From Microbacterium terregens (GTDB lineage Bacteria; Actinomycetota; Actinomycetes; Actinomycetales; Microbacteriaceae): a stretch of 14,764 bases of DNA. The DNA lies in NCBI RefSeq assembly GCF_039534975.1, contig NZ_BAAAWH010000004.1, positions 1 through 14,764 of the forward strand. Reading direction: 5' to 3'. Below, piece by piece: positions 1 through 6,677 of the stretch. Under the pieces are notes generated by a model. That model saw nothing but the letters and a program-made list of their open reading frames with translations. It was not told the DNA's origin and did no database searches. A program made the position numbers and the translations under genes. How positions within the stretch are numbered: position 1 is the stretch's first letter; each line of letters begins with the position of its first letter.

Positions 1-67
1 GACTGGCTGGTGGACGAGAAGGTCCGGATCGAGGCGTCCGCCGACCTCAACCCGGGAGGGAGCGTGA
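1..67 (+). CDS. 3' end of an unidentified upstream gene
   Basis: Frame 1 from base 1 reads DWLVDEKVRIEASADLNP and looks like genuine protein, but it has no stop before the next gene. Removing one G from the GGGAGGG run at 54-60 would end it as LNPEGA followed by TGA at 65-67, overlapping the ATG at 67-69 of the Cache gene (TGATG). That arrangement is typical of translational coupling in an operon. This stretch lies outside the inverted repeat, so the proposed correction cannot be checked against the other arm. I do not recognise the family from so short a tail. Confidence 0.4.
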   Translation, partial: TGWWTRRSGSRRPPTSTREGA

Positions 68-835
68 TGAATCCCCCGACGTTGGGACGACCGCGAGAGC
101 GTGTCGCCGGTGCACATCGCGGAGCGCGTCGCCGAAACATCGACCGGCTGTTCACGACCATCGACGAATGGCGCGATCTCCTGCAGGCGCACCTCGCCGC
201 GGATCACGCTCCGAACGCCCGCGACGCTCGATCCGCTCGTGGAGGCGTTCGCCGTTCCGGCGCTCGCCGCCGATGGTCTCGTCACGGGGGCCGGTTTCGT
301 GGCCGCCCCCGGAGTTCTCTCCGATGCGCACTGGCATCTTGCCTGGTGGCTCGGCGGAGGTGACGGCATCCGTCGTCTTGCCACGGTGGACGATCCAGCG
401 AGCGATCAGTTCCGCGACTACACGGCGCTGGAGTGGTGGCGCCTGCCCGCCAAGACCGGAAACCGCCATGTGACCGGGCCGTACGTGGACTACGTGTGTG
501 CACGACGACTACACCGTCACCATCACCAGCCCGGTCGTCGTGGATGACCGGCTGCTGGGCGTCGTCGGCACCGACGTGCTCGTGGACCGGCTCGAGCACG
601 AGCTGCTGCCTCTGCTGCGGGCCGGCGACGAGTCGATCGCGGTCGTCAACGCGTCGGGCCGGATCGTCACGGCGACCGACGCACGCCGAGAGCCCGGATC
701 CATGCTGAGGCTGGCGGATCTGGCTGACGCACTGATCCCCCTGCGCGACTCTCAGCCCGTGCGCACACGGCTTGCGGCCGGAGTCGAGGTCATCGCGTGC
801 GGGATACGTCGCTCGCGCTCGTGGTGGGCATCTAG
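67..835 (+). CDS. Cache-domain sensor-like protein (left copy, several frameshifts)
   Basis: After correction this encodes about 256 residues starting [20 protein letters not shown] and ending ALVVGI. The C-terminal half contains the pattern [32 protein letters not shown], which resembles the ligand-binding PDC/Cache fold of extracellular small-molecule sensors. There is no visible signal peptide, membrane segment or output domain, so it may be a free-standing sensor; the ligand is unknown. The start is ATG at 67 after a strong GGAGGGAG ribosome site and overlaps the TGA of the upstream frame. The left copy is broken by an extra C (about 73-77), a missing A (about 135), an extra C (217-220), a scrambled TGTGTGCACG (about 495-505) and a missing G (about 801). 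The last three are corrected by the right arm. The first two rest on coding continuity alone. Confidence 0.75.
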
Positions 836-907
836 CCGCTACCGGCGAGCGCAGACGGTCACGTCGTCTTCGGTCGCGCACTCCGGCGTCGCTGACGGCT
901 GGCGTGC

Positions 908-1512
908 TCAGCGCCCGCCGGCCCCGGCATCCGTTGTTTCCCACATCGCTGCGGTGGAAATTCTGGAATGAGCGGGATGCCGTCGGCCCCCGTTGGCCCT
1001 GATACCGATTGCCGTAGGGGCCCGAGCCGTAGGGGTTCTCCGTCGGCGAGGACAGGCGGAAGAAGCACAACTGGCCGATCTTCATGCCCGGCCACAGCTT
1101 GATCGGCAGGGTCGCTACGTTCGACAGCTCGAGGGTCACGTGGCCGGTGAATCCCGGGTCGATGAATCCGGCGGTGGAGTGCGTCAGCAGTCCGAGCCGC
1201 CGAGCGAGGACTTGCCCTCGAGCCGGGCCGCGATGTCGTCCGGGAGCGTGATGAGCTCGAACGTGCTGCCGAGGACGAACTCGCCGGGGTGCAGGATGAA
1301 CGCTCCAGCGGGGTGGTCTCGATCAGGTGCGTCAGCTCGGGTTGGTCCTCGGCCGGATCGATGAACGGATACTTGTGGTTGTCGAAGAGCCGGAAGTAGC
1401 GATCCAGTCGCACGTCCACACTCGACGGCTGGACCATCTCGGGTTCCCACGGCTCGAGCCCGATGCGTCGGGCGTCGATCTCGAGGCGGATGTCGCGGTC
1501 TGAGAGCAGCAC
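908..1512 (-). CDS. dcd: dCTP deaminase (left copy, frameshifted)
   Basis: This is the mirror copy of the gene at 13440-14044. It lacks one base at about 1300-1303 (after HLIETTPLE) and one at about 1198-1202 (after GKSSLG), and has an extra A at 937-939 near the C-terminus. It carries the correct five-G run that the right arm lost, giving [20 protein letters not shown]. Because each break is repaired by the other arm, the gene is almost certainly intact in the organism and neither copy is a true pseudogene. Confidence 0.93.
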
Positions 1513-1518
1513 GCCGCA

Positions 1519-1524
1519 AGCCTA
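1519..1524 (-). promoter_or_regulatory. Candidate -10 box of dcd (leaderless)
   Basis: On the minus strand TAGGCT ends six bases before the GTG start of dcd, with no Shine-Dalgarno sequence between. The TANNNT shape and spacing fit a leaderless promoter, where transcription starts at the start codon. The right arm reads TAGCTT at 13429-13434 with one G missing. There is no convincing -35. Confidence 0.4.
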
Positions 1525-1560
1525 GCGAGCATCCGTTGGGGTGGGATGCCGCTGCCTCCG

Positions 1561-1641
1561 TCGTCGTCCGCCGCTCCCTTGTCATCGTCTGCCGCTCCCC
1601 TGTCGTCGGCTCCCCCGTCGTCGTCGGCCGCTCCCCTGTCG
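1561..1641 (+). repeat. Codon-phased 21-base tandem repeat upstream of dcd (left copy)
   Basis: Units start at 1561, 1582, 1603 and 1618, with lengths 21, 21, 15 and 21, followed by a partial unit. Read on the plus strand each full unit is SSSAAPL; the 15-base unit is SSAPP. Most differences between units are synonymous in this frame (TCC/TCT/TCG, TCG/TCA, TTG/CTG). The array lies between dcd and the tRNA gene. The plus-strand frame runs on into the tRNA gene, so a protein product is doubtful. Confidence 0.75.
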
Positions 1642-1722
1642 CGATCGGCGCGCCCGACGACGTGTTGTGACAGCCGAGCGCTCGACGTACGTCGCGCGGG
1701 CTCGGCGCCGTGGAGCTTTTGT

Positions 1723-1728
1723 TATGCT
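1723..1728 (+). promoter_or_regulatory. Candidate -10 box of tRNA-Gly
   Basis: TATGCT lies 22 bases before the mature tRNA 5' end, which would give a leader of roughly 16 bases. The surrounding AT-rich stretch GCTTTTGTTATGCT stands out in GC-rich DNA and is preserved in the right arm. No good -35 is visible at 17 bases upstream. Confidence 0.35.
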
Positions 1729-1750
1729 GGCTCCGCGCCTCACGGCGTGC

Positions 1751-1824
1751 GGGGATGTAGTTCAATGGCAGAACTTCAGCTTCCCAAGCTGATAGCGCGG
1801 GTTCGATTCCCGTCATCCCCTCCA
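1751..1824 (+). tRNA. tRNA-Gly, anticodon CCC (intact copy)
   Basis: The sequence folds as a complete cloverleaf. The acceptor is GGGGATG paired with CATCCCC, the D-stem is GTTC/GAAC, and the anticodon stem TCAGC/GCTGA encloses the loop TTCCCAA. The T-arm carries the loop TTCGATT between GCGGG and CCCGT, followed by discriminator T and an encoded CCA at 1822-1824. The loop places CCC at positions 34-36, reading GGG glycine codons. It stands alone, with the 3' end of the 160-aa membrane protein gene downstream on the other strand. Confidence 0.95.
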
Positions 1825-2017
1825 ATGTGAGTTCTCACGCGGGTTGAGACATTCGCGGCCTCGTTGAGACCCTCGAGACTGCACGATCTCAGCGCCGACA
1901 GGTTCGGACCGCCGATCCTCCCAGTGCGCGCGAATATGGGTAGGCCGGAAAGCGCAAGCGCTGCCACCGAGCGACGAGAGCCCACTCACGGCCTCGCCGC
2001 TTTTCCGGCCTCGTTGG
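1825..2017. other. Intergenic region between tRNA-Gly and membrane protein gene
   Basis: These 193 bases hold a short direct repeat TTGAGAC (1844-1850 and 1864-1870) just after the tRNA and a small GTGAG-TT-CTCAC dyad at 1827-1838. No T-run follows the dyad, so it is not a clear terminator. The two arms disagree at several bases here (for example GGCCGGAAAAGCGG versus GGGTGACCAGCGG near the far end), so sequence-level claims are unsafe. The mirror region is 12950-13144. Confidence 0.5.
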
Positions 2018-2500
2018 TCACCCCGCGGGTCGGACCAGAACGAGCCAGGCTCCGATGACACCGCCGATGAATGCGACCAGAGCCGCGATTGCGACCAGGA
2101 ACAGCCCAGCAGTGAACCCCAACAGGAGCCCTGTGCCGCCGAGGAGTATCAGTGCCGCGGTCGTGATGTTCGGGTTCAGCTTCTCCAGAATCCGCTCGAG
2201 TGGTGCGACGGTGGCCGCCCGCTCGGCACGACTGCCCAGCACGATCAGGGATGCCGCCATGAGTAGCGAGACGGCGATCAGCTCTACCCCGAGGATCCAT
2301 CCGGCAGGGTTCGGCAGTGCTATCGCGATGCTTGCGGCCAGTACGCCTACGAAGATGGTCAGAATCTGTGCGAGGCGAGCACGCAGCACCTTCGACTGGG
2401 CGATGTGCTCCGCGCGAACCGACACGGCAACGAAGAGAAGACCCACAAGCGCTGCAGACGCGCCACCCGTGATGACCGCGAAGTCTGTCCAACCTGCCAT
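2018..2500 (-). CDS. 160-aa integral membrane protein, function unknown (left copy, correct)
   Basis: The protein is strongly hydrophobic, with likely membrane segments at about 6-28, 44-62, 68-88, 112-132 and 133-156. The opening MAGWTDFAVITGGASAALVG, with its small-residue first helix leading to LLFVAVSVRAEHI, resembles a widespread group of small uncharacterised bacterial membrane proteins. A short cytosolic stretch, RAERAATVAPLERILEKL (91-108), separates the helix pairs. The start is the ATG at 2498-2500. Upstream in-frame extensions exist but lack hydrophobic or conserved character, and a TANNNT box lies just before this ATG. It is transcribed divergently from the 75-aa gene at 2772. No function can be assigned. 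Confidence 0.8.
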   Translation of the reverse strand: MAGWTDFAVITGGASAALVGLLFVAVSVRAEHIAQSKVLRARLAQILTIFVGVLAASIAIALPNPAGWILGVELIAVSLLMAASLIVLGSRAERAATVAPLERILEKLNPNITTAALILLGGTGLLLGFTAGLFLVAIAALVAFIGGVIGAWLVLVRPAG

Positions 2501-2771
2501 GGCGCCAACGGTACCGCTCTGCACCGGATTCAGAACCGCGCGGCGGTCATGGGGTTGAGCGCTAGTCCGAGAATCAGATCCGACGCCCTGACGAACTGTC
2601 GGCTTGCTCCCGGCCCGTCTTGCGCCTGACGGCCCGTCGGACAACCCGGGCCGCCACGCGATTCACGCTCCGCGATGCGCTGGCGTCTCGCGGTAGCGGT
2701 CGAGCTCGCGGGGACGATGGCTCGACGGCTGTCACCTTACGGTCGGCGCCCATCGATGACAGTCTGAGCGG
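2501..2771. other. Divergent intergenic region
   Basis: These 271 bases separate the 160-aa membrane protein gene (minus) from the 75-aa gene (plus). I see no credible coding frame. It must hold both promoters: a leaderless-type box next to 2500, and possibly TACGGT at 2738-2743 for the 75-aa gene. The stretch at 2615-2655 is rich in short GGCC/GACGG inverted words but forms no single convincing hairpin. Confidence 0.5.
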
Positions 2772-2999
2772 ATGAAAACCATCGAGTGGTGGCCGCTGCT
2801 GGACGGTGACGCGCAGGCGTGGCTGATTGCCCACAACGGCGACGCCGTCTCCACAGAGGTCTTGAGCAAGATCGTGGCAGCAGGCGGGTCATTGACATCG
2901 GACGCGTGGTGGATCGGTGAAGCCGGAACCGAGGGGTTCTATCTCTCCGACGAAGCAGTCGACTGGATCGAAGCGACCGCGAACGACGAGTCTGCCTGA
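2772..2999 (+). CDS. 75-aa protein of unknown function (left copy)
   Basis: This is a small acidic soluble protein, MKTIEWWPLLDGDAQAWLIA, ending VDWIEATANDESA. It has five tryptophans in 75 residues and a tract AAGGSLTSDAWWIGEAGTEG that could be a compact strand-turn fold. It is identical in both arms, which supports it being real and correctly read. GAGCGG just before the ATG is a weak ribosome site. I do not recognise a family. The next gene on the same strand is 180 bases away, so it is probably its own transcription unit. Confidence 0.65.
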   Translation: MKTIEWWPLLDGDAQAWLIAHNGDAVSTEVLSKIVAAGGSLTSDAWWIGEAGTEGFYLSDEAVDWIEATANDESA

Positions 3000-3089
3000 T
3001 CGCGTTCCCGGCCGACGCACTTGCGCCACAGGGGCAGGAGATTCGGCCGGGACAGCGGACCTCATCAAGGCGCACCGGGGTATCACCGA

Positions 3090-3111
3090 GATCACTCAAG
3101 ACTTGGTGATC
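3090..3111. promoter_or_regulatory. 22-base interrupted palindrome upstream of the DUF1232 gene
   Basis: GATCAC at 3090-3095 and GTGATC at 3106-3111 are perfect inverses, and the interior CAAG-A-CTTG continues the dyad with one bulged T. It lies 69-90 bases before the DUF1232 start and 90 bases after the 75-aa gene. The mirror at 11855-11876 is identical. It could be an operator or a weak terminator of the upstream gene; no T-run follows. Confidence 0.4.
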
Positions 3112-3179
3112 GCTGTGAACTTGCAGTCAAACTTCCGCAGCAGTCCGGCATTGTTCACGTCCTGGCGCACACTGGGCGA

Positions 3180-3455
3180 ATGTGGTGGAGTTTCCTCAAG
3201 GCCGTCAAGAGGCGGCAGCATCGCGTCGCGCCGACGACGTGGGTCGCCGCGATCGCCGCTGTCATCTACACGTTCGCGCCGATCGACCTGATCCCCGAAC
3301 TTGTACTCGGCCCCTTGGGCTTCGTAGACGACATCGGCCTCTGGGGTATCTTCGCCATCCTCCTCACGCGCGAGCAGCGGCGGTGGCTGACCGGACTCTC
3401 GCAGAGAGCGCCTGACGCGCGCGATCTCGGGAACCGCCCGCCGGCTCATCCCTGA
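3180..3455 (+). CDS. DUF1232 (YkvA-like) small membrane protein (left copy)
   Basis: This 91-residue protein has the DUF1232 signature. A hydrophobic segment WVAAIAAVIYTFAPIDLIPE (21-40) carries the conserved Y-x3-P-x-DLIPE motif, followed by GPLGFVDDIGLWG (44-56), where the paired aspartates typical of the family appear, and a second hydrophobic stretch. A basic N-terminus (KAVKRRQH) precedes the first helix, and the C-terminal tail is polar. The role of the family is not established. The start is ATG at 3180, immediately before MWWSFLKAVK; the frame is open further upstream but without recognisable sequence. It is identical in both arms. The S4-domain gene follows in the same direction after 77 bases. 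Confidence 0.85.
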   Translation: MWWSFLKAVKRRQHRVAPTTWVAAIAAVIYTFAPIDLIPELVLGPLGFVDDIGLWGIFAILLTREQRRWLTGLSQRAPDARDLGNRPPAHP

Positions 3456-3494
3456 CGGCTGTCATAGGTCGCGTGACCTTGCGCGGAACCCGAC

Positions 3495-3512
3495 GGTCCT
3501 GCGGGCAGGACC
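3495..3512. promoter_or_regulatory. Perfect 8+8 dyad over the S4-gene promoter
   Basis: GGTCCTGC and GCAGGACC are exact inverses separated by GG. The dyad covers the position expected for the -35 element if TAGCAT at 3521-3526 is the -10, so a bound repressor there would block the promoter. It is unchanged in the right arm (11454-11471). As a hairpin it could also end the upstream DUF1232 transcript, but no T-run follows. Confidence 0.45.
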
Positions 3513-3520
3513 TGGTCGGC

Positions 3521-3526
3521 TAGCAT
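3521..3526 (+). promoter_or_regulatory. Candidate -10 box of the S4-domain gene (leaderless)
   Basis: TAGCAT is followed by six bases and the ATG at 3533, with no Shine-Dalgarno sequence in between. The arrangement matches actinobacterial leaderless promoters. The mirror box is at 11440-11445. Confidence 0.45.
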
Positions 3527-3532
3527 TCCGGC

Positions 3533-3760
3533 ATGACGAACCCGGCTCCGATCGACGACGTTCCGATCGGCGGCGAGATCATCCGCCTCGGGCAGTTCCT
3601 GAAGTTCGCTGGGCTCCTCGACTCCGGTGGAGACGTCAAAGAGGCCATCATCGACGGCTACGTGAGCGTGAACGGCGAGGTCGACCGTCGCCGCGGACGG
3701 CAGCTTCAGCTCGGCGACATCGTCACCTTCGAGGGGCGCAGGGTCCGCGTCTGCCCGTGA
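3533..3760 (+). CDS. S4-domain RNA-binding protein, YbcJ-like (left copy)
   Basis: This is a 75-residue protein that is almost entirely one S4 domain. IRLGQFLKFAGLLDSGGDVK (about 16-35) forms the helix pair, and AIIDGYVSVNGEVDRRRGRQ (about 37-56) with LQLGDIVTF follows. This is the standard R-L-x-QFLK / SGG / G-x-V-x-VNGE / RRGRQL pattern of the small stand-alone S4 proteins (YbcJ type). These are thought to bind structured RNA, possibly ribosomal, in the cytosol. The Arg/Lys face is intact. It starts at ATG 3533 behind a TANNNT box without a ribosome site. It is identical in both arms and converges on the 155-aa unknown gene with 58 bases between the two stops. Confidence 0.9.
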   Translation: MTNPAPIDDVPIGGEIIRLGQFLKFAGLLDSGGDVKEAIIDGYVSVNGEVDRRRGRQLQLGDIVTFEGRRVRVCP

Positions 3761-3818
3761 GGGCGCCGGTCCCCAACGGGGGCGGGTATCGGGAACCCTC
3801 GATTGAGCCTCGTCGCCC

Positions 3819-4286
3819 TCAGCTCCCGTACCACTCGCCCGAGTTCGCCCCACGGCGGTGGTGGATTCTTCCTCCATCGATGGGGGCGGTTTCGTGACCG
3901 GCCAGATCGTGCACCCAGGGCGGCTGCTGGTCCATGGTCACCGACCCTGCGCCTGTCGTGAAGTAGGCGACGATCGGAGGGCTCGCGACGAACTCGGTCG
4001 CGATGATGGCCGCACCGGGAATGCGGACCAGCGCGTTGCGCGCGTGCAGATCGCGCATGAGCACGGCGAACTCGTTCGGGTCGTCGGATGCCGGTTCCTG
4101 CGGGGCGACGGGCAACTCCGAGCGCAACTGGCCGACGATCTCCCGCCGTTGCGCTGCGGAAAGCCGCGTGTAGGCGGCCGCGTACGCTCTGTCGGCGATA
4201 CTCGCGGGAACGTTCCCGAGGACATAGGCATACCGAGCGATCCGCTCGTCTTCGCTGATGGCGTGTTCTGCGTGGCGCCTTTTCAC
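3819..4286 (-). CDS. 155-aa protein of unknown function (left copy, intact)
   Basis: This is a soluble-looking protein with two parts. The first is a helical N-terminal half, SEDERIARYAYVLGNVPASI to RREIVGQLRSELP (11-59). After a Pro/Asp-rich hinge (60-72) comes a more compact part, NEFAVLMRDLHARNALVRIP and AAIIATEFVASPPIVAYFTT (71-111), followed by a His/Gly-rich tail ending GEWYGS. The GTG start (complement of 4284-4286) is chosen because AGGAG lies six bases upstream and a -35/-10 pair lies further upstream. A much longer open frame on this strand extends to 4694 but is only antisense to the next gene. I do not recognise the family. The frame is clean here and broken in the right arm. Confidence 0.7.
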   Translation of the reverse strand: MKRRHAEHAISEDERIARYAYVLGNVPASIADRAYAAAYTRLSAAQRREIVGQLRSELPVAPQEPASDDPNEFAVLMRDLHARNALVRIPGAAIIATEFVASPPIVAYFTTGAGSVTMDQQPPWVHDLAGHETAPIDGGRIHHRRGANSGEWYGS

Positions 4287-4435
4287 TGTCGCTCCTGGGT
4301 GATGAGCGTCAGCGTACGCCCGCCCGGACGCCCTGTCGATGGCGCACTGATCGCAGATCGAGGCGCTCGCGGGCGCCCTCGACCTGGTCAGCGGGATCAC
4401 CGGGATCCTTCGCCGGATCAGCCCGCCGGCTCCGA

Positions 4436-4978
4436 TCAGGCTTGCGTCGAGGTCGTGTCTGCCTTCGCAAGGAGGCGTCGCACACCTCCGCGGGCGAGCA
4501 TGAGAACGATGATCAGCGCGGTCACCTGGAAGAAGCCGCCGAGGCGGACGGCGTCGCCGAAAACGAGCGCGACCAGCTCGAGCACGAGGAACTTGCTCCC
4601 CGGAAGCACAAGCAGGAGAGTGATCGCACTGACGATGCGAACCGCGGATGTCTTGGCCGTCCGGATCCTGTTCACGATCTTCTTCTTCGCCCACAGCACC
4701 ACCTCGAGTACGACCTTCAGCAGGATCGCGGTCAGAAGGGCCAACAAGAACGATTCGGAGATGACGTCCGGGAACAGCTGGATGAAGACTCCGAGCACCA
4801 CCAGGTAGATCAGGACATCGACGAGGTCGATCGGACGGACACGCACCCAGGGAGTGTATCGACGGGCCCGTCGGACGAATGCCCGCAGGTCGATCCTCAC
4901 CGGGGACGTGTCGTCACGAGCCGCATCGATTCCGGATCGCACGACGCGGAATGCCGCGTCGACCGCCGTCGTTGCCAC
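4436..4978 (-). CDS. 180-aa membrane protein, function unknown (left copy)
   Basis: The first 45 residues are soluble and arginine-rich (FVRRARRYTPWVRVRP). Hydrophobic segments follow at about 51-70 (LVDVLIYLVVLGVFIQLF), 76-97 (FLLALLTAILLKVVLEVVLW), 113-142 and 148-162. KKKIVNRIRTAK (98-109) is a basic cytosolic loop. I do not recognise the family. The GTG start gives MATTAVDAAFR; the ribosome site is weak, so a later start is possible. It is divergent from the acetyltransferase across 77 bases. Both arms give the same protein over all 180 residues. Confidence 0.75.
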   Translation of the reverse strand: MATTAVDAAFRVVRSGIDAARDDTSPVRIDLRAFVRRARRYTPWVRVRPIDLVDVLIYLVVLGVFIQLFPDVISESFLLALLTAILLKVVLEVVLWAKKKIVNRIRTAKTSAVRIVSAITLLLVLPGSKFLVLELVALVFGDAVRLGGFFQVTALIIVLMLARGGVRRLLAKADTTSTQA

Positions 4979-5055
4979 AGTGGCCTGTCCGGATCATCGC
5001 GGAACCCGATCACGCAGCCAGCCGGCGGGCAACAGCGAACCGGAGCACGCCAGAC

Positions 5056-5759
5056 ATGACAGAAGTCCTATCCCCTCATCACGATGCCACCGTGCTCGAC
5101 AATGCCGCCTGGCACGCGCTGTCCGGTCCCCACGCGCGCTTCGCGGAGGGTGATGACCTGGTGCGCCGCTACCAGTCCGACGTCGCCCCCTTCGTGGCGG
5201 TGCGGAGTTGGGATGATGCGCGGGTATGGGATTCACTGATCGACCTGGTCGGACACGGGGCGGAGATCGGTCTGTCCGGCGGTGTGCCCGATTTCCCCGA
5301 TGGCTGGGAGGAATTGTGGCGCGGCGAAGGAGTGCAGCTCGTCGAGACCGACGCGCTCCACCCGGTACCGGACCCAGAAACTGTCCTCCTCGGGGTGGCC
5401 GACGTGCCGGAGATGCTCGCGCTGGTCGAACGCAACCAGCCTGGCCCCTTCCTGCCGCGCACGCATGAACTCGGGCGCTACATCGGATTCCGTCGCGAAG
5501 GGCGTCTCGTGGCGATGGCGGGCGAGCGCCTGCACCCGGCTGGCTGGACAGAGATCAGTGCGGTCTCCACCGACGATGCGTACCGGCGGCAGGGGCTGGC
5601 ATCACGGCTCGTGCTGGATGCCGCGTTCCACATCCAGCAGCGGGAGACCGTGCGCTCATGCACGCGGCGGCGACGAATGTCGGAGCGATCGCGGCATACG
5701 AGCGTCTCGGCTTCGCGCTTCGCTCGCGCACGACGTTTGCCGGGGTCCGCGTTCCCTGA
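5056..5759 (+). CDS. GNAT-family N-acetyltransferase (left copy, one-base deletion)
   Basis: This is the mirror of 9207-9911. One G is missing from the run at 5642-5644, just after FHIQQR, so the last 38 or so residues, including the NVGAIAAYERLGF motif, fall out of frame. The N-terminal 196 residues match the right arm. The ATG at 5056 is preceded by CGGAGC as a modest ribosome site. Confidence 0.88.
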
Positions 5760-5789
5760 CCGGGATGAGGACAACCGCGGCCGCGAGGA

Positions 5790-6259
5790 TCAGCCCTGTA
5801 AGCCGAGCCGCCAGCGCACGGTGGCTCGAGCCACGACCTCGCCGCTGCGGTCGATGCAGTCAGCAGTGACGTCGAAATCCGTGTCCCCTGTGACCGCGGG
5901 CGCGGTGACATGACACACCGCGCGGATGGAGCCACGCGCCTTCTTGAAGTACTGCACCGACATCGCGGAGACGATGCCTCGGGTGCCGTCGGGAAGGTCC
6001 GTCAGCAGCGCGAGACCACTGGCCTGCTCCGCGACGTTAACGAGCGCCACGGCGTGGACAGAGCCAAGGTGCTGCCGGTTGGCGCGCCGGTCCGGGATTT
6101 CGACCTCGGCGTGACCTGGCGCGAGTACGCGGATGTGCGGGCGCACCGACCGCGAATAGGGCACGCGCCAGCCGAAGATCAGGGAGAAGAGCCAGGTGCC
6201 GCGGGCAGCGGGCTCAGCCGGCGCCACAGTCGCAGGAGGACCTTCCCGGGAGATCGCAT
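5790..6259 (-). CDS. DUF4442-type hotdog-fold protein (left copy, one-base deletion)
   Basis: This is the mirror of 8706-9176. A C is missing at about 6198-6202 (GCCGCGGG instead of GCCGCCGGG), so the first 20 residues MRSPGKVLLRLWRRLSPLPG are out of frame with GTWLFSLIFGWRVPY onward. The remainder is identical to the right arm. Confidence 0.83.
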
Positions 6260-6354
6260 AGGAAGATGCTGGCCTTCGCACCGACGCCGCCTAATCGCCG
6301 TCTCACGTTCACGCGGTTCCCGCAGCGACGAAGGGCTGTGCCGGTAGGGCTGCG

Positions 6355-6677
6355 TCAGTCCGCGGACGCCATGTCCGCCACCTCTCGCACGGTGTCGGCG
6401 ACCTCCTCGGGAATCGCCGCCTCCATGAAGTGTGGGGAATCCACACTGCGGAGTTCGCCGGCGCGAAGCGGTCCACGAACGTCTGCAGGACACCGGGATA
6501 TCGGGCGGCATACTCCGGAGTCGCCCAGCTGTACTCCACGCGCGGCTCCGCCGCGGCCGCCAGATAGATCATCGGGACGGCAGGCTGGAGACTGATGGCC
6601 GGATTGACGTGCAGCACCCCCCTTCCGGTGCCCCGGTCGGCTTTCGGGCGGTCGCCGCGCCGACCAGTCGCGGTCAT
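6355..6677 (-). pseudogene. C-terminal remnant of an alpha/beta hydrolase (left copy)
   Basis: This mirror of 8287-8609 has the same length (323 bases, one short of a whole number of codons) and the same frame break before VDSPHFMEAAIP. Here the ATG overlaps the TGA of the SRPBCC gene (ATGA, 6674-6677), giving normal translational coupling. Agreement of both arms makes the break more likely to be in the DNA itself. Confidence 0.65.

Noticed and set aside
1546..1830. 94-residue Ser/Ala/Pro-rich ORF on the plus strand
   Set aside because: Its second half reads through an intact tRNA-Gly gene and its promoter, and there is no ribosome site. It is kept only as a repeat observation.
1827..1838. 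Terminator hairpin after tRNA-Gly
   Set aside because: GTGAG-TT-CTCAC is too short with too small a loop and has no T-run after it.
3819..4694. Extension of the 155-aa gene to a 291-residue ORF
   Set aside because: The upstream part overlaps the membrane protein gene on the same strand in another frame and precedes a clear -35/-10, AGGAG and GTG start.
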